In this document: positions 13,737 through 16,950 of the stretch, in pieces | How the letters are laid out: each line of letters begins with the position of its first letter | Position numbering within the stretch: position 1 is the stretch's first letter | Source: Oscillospiraceae bacterium | GTDB lineage: Bacteria > Bacillota > Clostridia > Oscillospirales > Oscillospiraceae | Direction of reading: 5' to 3' | Assembly: GCA_017378975.1 (NCBI GenBank) | Contig: JAFNXT010000316.1 | Coordinates: 1 to 16,950, forward strand | DNA length: 16,950 nt | Made by a program: the position numbers and the translations under genes | Notes under the pieces: generated by a model | Seen by the model: the letters and a program-made list of their open reading frames with translations, nothing else | Database searches by the model: none | Told to the model about the DNA's origin: nothing

Positions 13737-15884
13737 TTACGCCTCTCCCTCTCCCATGAGCCGCTTCTTCTCTTCCTCCACCATTTTCTTGATCCAGTCC
13801 TGCTCGCTGGGCTTCAGGGATTCCTCACCCACCGCCGACTGGTCGGCAAAGTTATCGAACTGCTCCTGCTTCACCTTCAGGATCTGAAGCATCCGTTCAT
13901 CGATGGTCTCATCCGCCAGCAGACGGTAGACCAGCACATCCCGGACCTGTCCCATGCGGTAAGCACGGGCGATGGCCTGATTCTCGATCGAAGGCTTGAT
14001 CTGGGGCTCACAGAAGATGATCACGCTGGCGCTCTGGATGTTCAGACCCGTGCCGCCGGCCGTGACCTGACTGACCAGCACCGCCCCGTCACCGGCGGCG
14101 GTGAACTCATCCACGATCTCCTGCCGCCGGGCAGGATCGATGTCGCCGGTCACGGGCTCCACGCACCGGTCTCCCAGCAGTTCCAACACCTTCCCGATCG
14201 TATTGCGGAAATAGGAGAACACGATCACCTTCCGCCCCTGCTCCCTGGCCTGATCGCACAGCTCCAGAAGCCGCATGGCCTTGGAAGAATCCTTCAGATC
14301 CTCCACCTGCCAGCTCACCTGCCGGATCGCCATGAAGTTACCGGAAAGCACCGCCTCCCGATACAGCGCCTGCTCCTTGGTCCCAAGGGTACACCACTGC
14401 TCCTTCTCGATCAGCTCCGGGAGCTCCTGCAATACATCATCACGGGTCCGCCGCAGGTACACCGGCGCCAACTGCTGCCGGAACTGCTCCGCCGTAGCAA
14501 GGAACATGACGCTCTTCACATCCTCCGCCAGCTTCGGCTGGAGACAGCTCACCAAAAACTGCATCTCCTCCACCCGGTTCTCCAGAGGGGTACCGGACAT
14601 GAACAGGGCCCGATCCGTCTTCGCCAACAGCTTCAGCAGAGCCTTGGTCCGGATCGTTTCGGGATTCTTCACATAATGAGCCTCGTCCACCACCACCATG
14701 GAGATCGGGAACTTCTCAGGCAACGTGAACCGGCTGATGGACTCGAAGGTGGTCACCGCCACATCGCCGTTCATCCGCCAGTGCAGAAGCGCTTCTTCGT
14801 CGTTGCCATGGACCTTGGTGACCTCCATCTCCGAGAACTTCGCCACCTCACGGCACCAGTTCACCAGCACGCTGGCAGGACAGACCACCATGAAATGGGT
14901 CTTTCCTTCGGCCTTCAGGGCCACCATGGATGCGATCGCCTGGATCGTCTTGCCAAGACCCATCTCGTCACCCAGCAGGGACTGCTTCTGATGGACGATG
15001 TACTTGGCGCCGAAGGTCTGATAGCTTCGAAGGGTGGCCTTGAGCCCGGCCAGATCCAGGGCCTGCTTTTCCACCTCTGCCACCAACTGCTCCGGCAGAC
15101 CGCCGGGGGTGCCTTCTTCCTTCTTCCAGTCCAGCCCCAACTGCTCCAGTTGGGCATAGTACCGGGAAGCATCGCTGATATAGTCCTTCCAGCAGGTGGC
15201 GGTATCTGCCTGCTCTACCTTCTGCACCTGCCCCAGCAACGCCCCGTCACCGAAGGGCCCGGCCATCCGGGCTTCCAGAGAAGCCACCGCCTGACAGATC
15301 TGCTCCTTCTTCCCCTTGGACTTGAACACCCAGCCAATGGCCCCGGTGCCCTCTTTTGCCAGCGGGATCTCCTTCTGGACCGGGCCATGATGGGCCTGAT
15401 ACAGCGCCGCAGCCGCCTTCCGCAAAGGCTCCATATGGATCATCACATATAAGGACCGGACCAGGCCGTCATCCACCTTCCCGGGATCCTCCACCCGGAT
15501 CCGCACCCGGAGGTTCTGTCGGGTATTCTGTACGATCCCCTTCACCGTATCCCGGATCTTATCCGCAGACCGGTCTCCCAGCCCCTCGATGGCGCAAAGA
15601 CGCTGATAGGACATCTGGGACACCTGATATACGTTGGTGATACCGGCCTCTCTCAGCAGAGAGACCCGGATCCCCTGTTTGCCCTTGTTGATGTGCTCCA
15701 CATCCATCTGCTCCAGCGCCGCCTTCAGCCGGTCCTGAAACAACGCCTGCGCCGCCGTCTGGGCCGCCTTCCGCTGCACAGGCTCCGAAGAGACCACTTC
15801 TCCAAACCGCTGATCCACCCGCTGGACCGCCCCGATCAGCTCCCTGACCCGCTTCCCATCGGGCCTTTCGACCTTCTGTGCCAT
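13737..15884 (-). CDS. SNF2-family DEAD/DEAH-box helicase with N-terminal HhH-like region
   Basis: An ATP-driven double-stranded DNA translocase of the Swi2/Snf2 family; in bacteria such proteins (RapA and others) remodel protein-DNA or polymerase complexes. In the 715-residue product the core runs from about 284 to 680: motif I GDEMGLGKT 305-313, motif II DEAH 400-403, motif III SGTPLEN 430-436, motif V TAGGTGLN 608-615, motif VI ARAYRMGQ 639-646. Ahead of it is a 280-residue region with a helix-hairpin-helix-like segment (YQRLCAIEGLGDRSADKI, 93-110), probably for DNA binding. No SWIM, nuclease or methylase domain is seen, and no restriction or phage-defence gene is adjacent. ATG 15884 (AAGGATG-type ribosome site) is preferred; upstream codons lie in repeat DNA. 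Its biological role is unknown. Confidence 0.9.
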   Translation of the reverse strand: MAQKVERPDGKRVRELIGAVQRVDQRFGEVVSSEPVQRKAAQTAAQALFQDRLKAALEQMDVEHINKGKQGIRVSLLREAGITNVYQVSQMSYQRLCAIEGLGDRSADKIRDTVKGIVQNTRQNLRVRIRVEDPGKVDDGLVRSLYVMIHMEPLRKAAAALYQAHHGPVQKEIPLAKEGTGAIGWVFKSKGKKEQICQAVASLEARMAGPFGDGALLGQVQKVEQADTATCWKDYISDASRYYAQLEQLGLDWKKEEGTPGGLPEQLVAEVEKQALDLAGLKATLRSYQTFGAKYIVHQKQSLLGDEMGLGKTIQAIASMVALKAEGKTHFMVVCPASVLVNWCREVAKFSEMEVTKVHGNDEEALLHWRMNGDVAVTTFESISRFTLPEKFPISMVVVDEAHYVKNPETIRTKALLKLLAKTDRALFMSGTPLENRVEEMQFLVSCLQPKLAEDVKSVMFLATAEQFRQQLAPVYLRRTRDDVLQELPELIEKEQWCTLGTKEQALYREAVLSGNFMAIRQVSWQVEDLKDSSKAMRLLELCDQAREQGRKVIVFSYFRNTIGKVLELLGDRCVEPVTGDIDPARRQEIVDEFTAAGDGAVLVSQVTAGGTGLNIQSASVIIFCEPQIKPSIENQAIARAYRMGQVRDVLVYRLLADETIDERMLQILKVKQEQFDNFADQSAVGEESLKPSEQDWIKKMVEEEKKRLMGEGEA

Positions 15885-15914
15885 GACGCACCATCCTTCC
15901 CGTGGTCCCCCATC

Positions 15915-15923
15915 AGGATACCA
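15915..15923 (-). promoter_or_regulatory. Possible extended -10 promoter of the SNF2 gene
   Basis: On the minus strand TGGTATCCT (TGn plus a TATAAT-like hexamer) lies about 30 bases before the start codon, between the gene and the first family C REPIN. No good -35 element was found. Confidence 0.35.
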
Positions 15924-15938
15924 CATGATAATGATACA

Positions 15939-15992
15939 GTAGGGACACCCGTCCCCGGGTGTCCTTGGACACCGCAGGAGCGGTGTCCCTAC
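15939..15992. repeat. REPIN-like element, family C, copy 1 (54 bp)
   Basis: Two back-to-back hairpins: GTAG plus GGACACCCG/CGGGTGTCC (loop TCCC), then GGACACCGC/GCGGTGTCC (loop AGGA) plus CTAC. It is followed by a 48-base AT-rich tail and then directly by copy 2, giving a 102-base period. Confidence 0.85.
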
Positions 15993-16016
15993 ATGTGTGA
16001 TTTCGACCAATTAGGC

Positions 16017-16136
16017 AAATTGGGATTTGAAATAATGACCGTAGGGACACCCGTCCCCGGGTGTCCGCGGACACCGCAGGAGCGGTGTCCCTACATGTGT
16101 GATCTCGACCAATTAGACAAATTGGAATTTGTCTAA
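16017..16136. repeat. 120-bp direct repeat, left copy (holds REPIN C copy 2 at 16041-16094)
   Basis: Matches 16714-16833 with three mismatches counted by eye. It comprises a 24-base AT-rich head (AAATTGGGATTTGAAA...), the 54-bp REPIN, and a tail with CGACCAATTAGACAAATTGG ending TCTAA. It stops exactly at the base before the TAG of the membrane-protein gene. Confidence 0.88.
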
Positions 16137-16550
16137 CTACTTTTGAGCATATACGGACATTCTGTTAGAACCAAGTTCCAGACGATAAAAAATCGCCAGA
16201 AGGATACGAATCAATAAAAGAGTACCAACTACATACAAAATAATGCTTGGGATAAAAAGATGAAACAAACATACAACAATATACTGTGGTATTAAAGAAT
16301 AAATAATAGCCAAATACAGTATATGGTACTTCCTAAAAGCTGCTTTATTTTTCTTTAACATAGGCTGAATATATCCCATATGTATTTTGTTCTTAAACGA
16401 TTGTTCTGAGTGTATCTTTCTTGCATTTTTTCGATTTCTTTGACCAATCAGAAAATCTAAAAGTAGCCGACGAGCATCAGATACAATTAGTACATCAAAC
16501 AAAACGATTGCAAAATAAATTAATGCAATTATGCTTTTTAACTCATCCAT
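16137..16550 (-). CDS. Unrecognised small membrane protein, AT-rich gene
   Basis: I do not recognise this family. The 137-residue product has one predicted membrane helix near the N-terminus (about 7-24), a strongly basic loop (about 40-72, QRNRKNARK and KKNKAAFRK), and two further helices (about 76-98 and 100-122), then a short polar tail. There is no signal peptide cleavage site or catalytic motif. A -35/-10 pair lies upstream at 16594-16622, so the TTG at 16622 is promoter DNA and not a start. ATG 16550 follows AGAGGTGG at a workable distance; an in-frame GTG just upstream remains possible. Codons are AT-rich (ATA, AAA, TTA), quite unlike every other gene here. It lies alone between two 120-bp direct repeats, which suggests acquisition by transfer or repeat-mediated insertion. 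Confidence 0.65.
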   Translation of the reverse strand: MDELKSIIALIYFAIVLFDVLIVSDARRLLLDFLIGQRNRKNARKIHSEQSFKNKIHMGYIQPMLKKNKAAFRKYHILYLAIIYSLIPQYIVVCLFHLFIPSIILYVVGTLLLIRILLAIFYRLELGSNRMSVYAQK

Positions 16551-16593
16551 TCTCCTCACCACCTCTTCGTCAAATTCAAGTTCGTCTGACAGT

Positions 16594-16622
16594 ATTGTAC
16601 GCGTATCGTACAAAAAAAGCAA
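16594..16622 (-). promoter_or_regulatory. sigma-A type promoter of the membrane-protein gene
   Basis: On the minus strand TTGCTT (16622-16617) and TACAAT (16599-16594) are 17 bases apart. The spacer and -10 contain the inverted repeat TTGTACG-ATACG-CGTACAA, a possible operator, so the gene may be under control of an unseen regulator. Confidence 0.6.
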
Positions 16623-16668
16623 GTTTTTTCCTTGCGCCTAGAATGCCACTGCGCCGAAGCATCACAAC

Positions 16669-16701
16669 AAAGCCGCCGCCCCGGTAATGGGCAGCGGCTT
16701 T
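16669..16701. terminator. Bidirectional hairpin terminator between cassette and right direct repeat
   Basis: AAAGCCGC-C-GCCC (16669-16681) pairs with GGGC-A-GCGGCTTT (16689-16701) with one internal mismatch; T-runs are present on both sides when read from either strand. It would shield the cassette promoter from transcription coming from the right. Confidence 0.65.
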
Positions 16702-16713
16702 TATCGATCCGTT

Positions 16714-16833
16714 AAATTGGGATTTGAAAAAATGACCGTAGGGACACCCGTCCCCGGGTGTCCGCGGACACCGCAGGAGCGGTGTCCCTACATGTGTGAT
16801 TTCGACCAATTAGACAAATTGGAATTTATCTAA
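16714..16833. repeat. 120-bp direct repeat, right copy (holds REPIN C copy 3 at 16738-16791)
   Basis: Same orientation and structure as 16017-16136; the REPIN part is identical in the two copies and the three differences lie in the AT-rich flanks. Together they bracket 577 bases holding the membrane-protein gene. Confidence 0.88.
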
Positions 16834-16950
16834 TTGTTCAACAAATCGGAATTATCAAATTAGAATTTATCTCTCAGTGTCTATCAACACCGCTCTGCAC
16901 GGTGAACCGTCTGCACCCTCCAAATTTAGCGGAGCCGCATTTAAGAAATA

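Larger units (their letters stand above)
16551..16950. other. Gene-free right end of the window
   Basis: Contains the promoter of the membrane-protein gene, a bidirectional hairpin terminator, the right 120-bp direct repeat, and then an AT-rich run of degenerate CAAATTGGAATTT-like palindromes (about 16805-16870). The last 80 bases include small inverted repeats (CACCG/CGGTG near 16890, GCGG-AG-CCGC near 16930). No ORF with a credible start was found. Confidence 0.65.

Noticed and set aside
13527..15452. 641-codon + strand ORF opposite the SNF2 gene, and 10155-11705 opposite the aminopeptidase
   Set aside because: Both are antisense shadows of well-supported genes and begin in repeat DNA.
15885..16010. 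N-terminal extension of the SNF2 protein starting MVEITHVG, also found as an ORF at 16576-16809
   Set aside because: The shared peptide is simply the translation of the family C REPIN; the ATG at 15884 has the better ribosome site and normal protein context.
15939..16094. CRISPR or integron attC sites formed by the family C repeats
   Set aside because: Only two tandem units, spacers are themselves repeats, there is no integrase, and the GTAG-hairpin structure fits REPINs better than attC core sites.
16551..16622. N-terminal extension of the membrane protein to the TTG at 16622
   Set aside because: That TTG is the -35 element of a good promoter, so the codons before about 16590 would not be transcribed.

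Overview
The window looks like a chromosomal segment from a GC-rich, gut-type Clostridia relative (Oscillospiraceae/Ruminococcaceae-like). This is an inference from Firmicutes-type AGGAGG ribosome binding sites, sigma-A type promoters, a CBS-domain family II pyrophosphatase, a holB-ricT gene pair, a DUF1292 protein and many short palindromic intergenic repeats. No species can be named from the sequence alone.

Layout. 1-335 (-) is the N-terminal part of galE, cut by the window edge, divergent from an L-asparaginase gene (506-1501 +). Next on the + strand come a GTG-started CBS-domain manganese pyrophosphatase (1665-3278), holB (3453-4400) with ricT (4429-5814), a strong terminator, and a heterodimeric ABC exporter pair (5991-7736 and 7736-9631). 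The strand then switches. On the - strand are a DUF1292 gene (9843-10130), an M18 aminopeptidase (10260-11645), the translationally coupled tsaC/sua5-coaE pair (11757-13375), and a large SNF2-type helicase (13737-15884). At the right end an AT-rich cassette carries one small unrecognised membrane-protein gene (16137-16550 -).

The coding genes are mostly housekeeping: tRNA t6A modification, CoA synthesis, clamp-loader subunit, RNase Y accessory factor, PPi hydrolysis and peptide turnover. The exporter's asymmetric nucleotide sites say it works as a heterodimer. I found no prophage, CRISPR array, transposase, rRNA or tRNA.

The striking content is intergenic. Three unrelated-looking repeat families share one design: two inverted arms, each starting GTAG followed by an 8-9 bp hairpin, so that the whole runs GTAG...CTAC. 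This is the REP/REPIN (BIME) design known from RAYT-mobilised repeats. In all three families the two arms differ at stem positions in a pairing-preserving way. A second repeat type, inverted arrays of the heptamer GATAYGA, sits upstream of the pyrophosphatase and of holB. At the right end two near-identical 120-bp direct repeats, each carrying one REPIN, flank the AT-rich membrane-protein cassette; this is the best candidate here for something undescribed.
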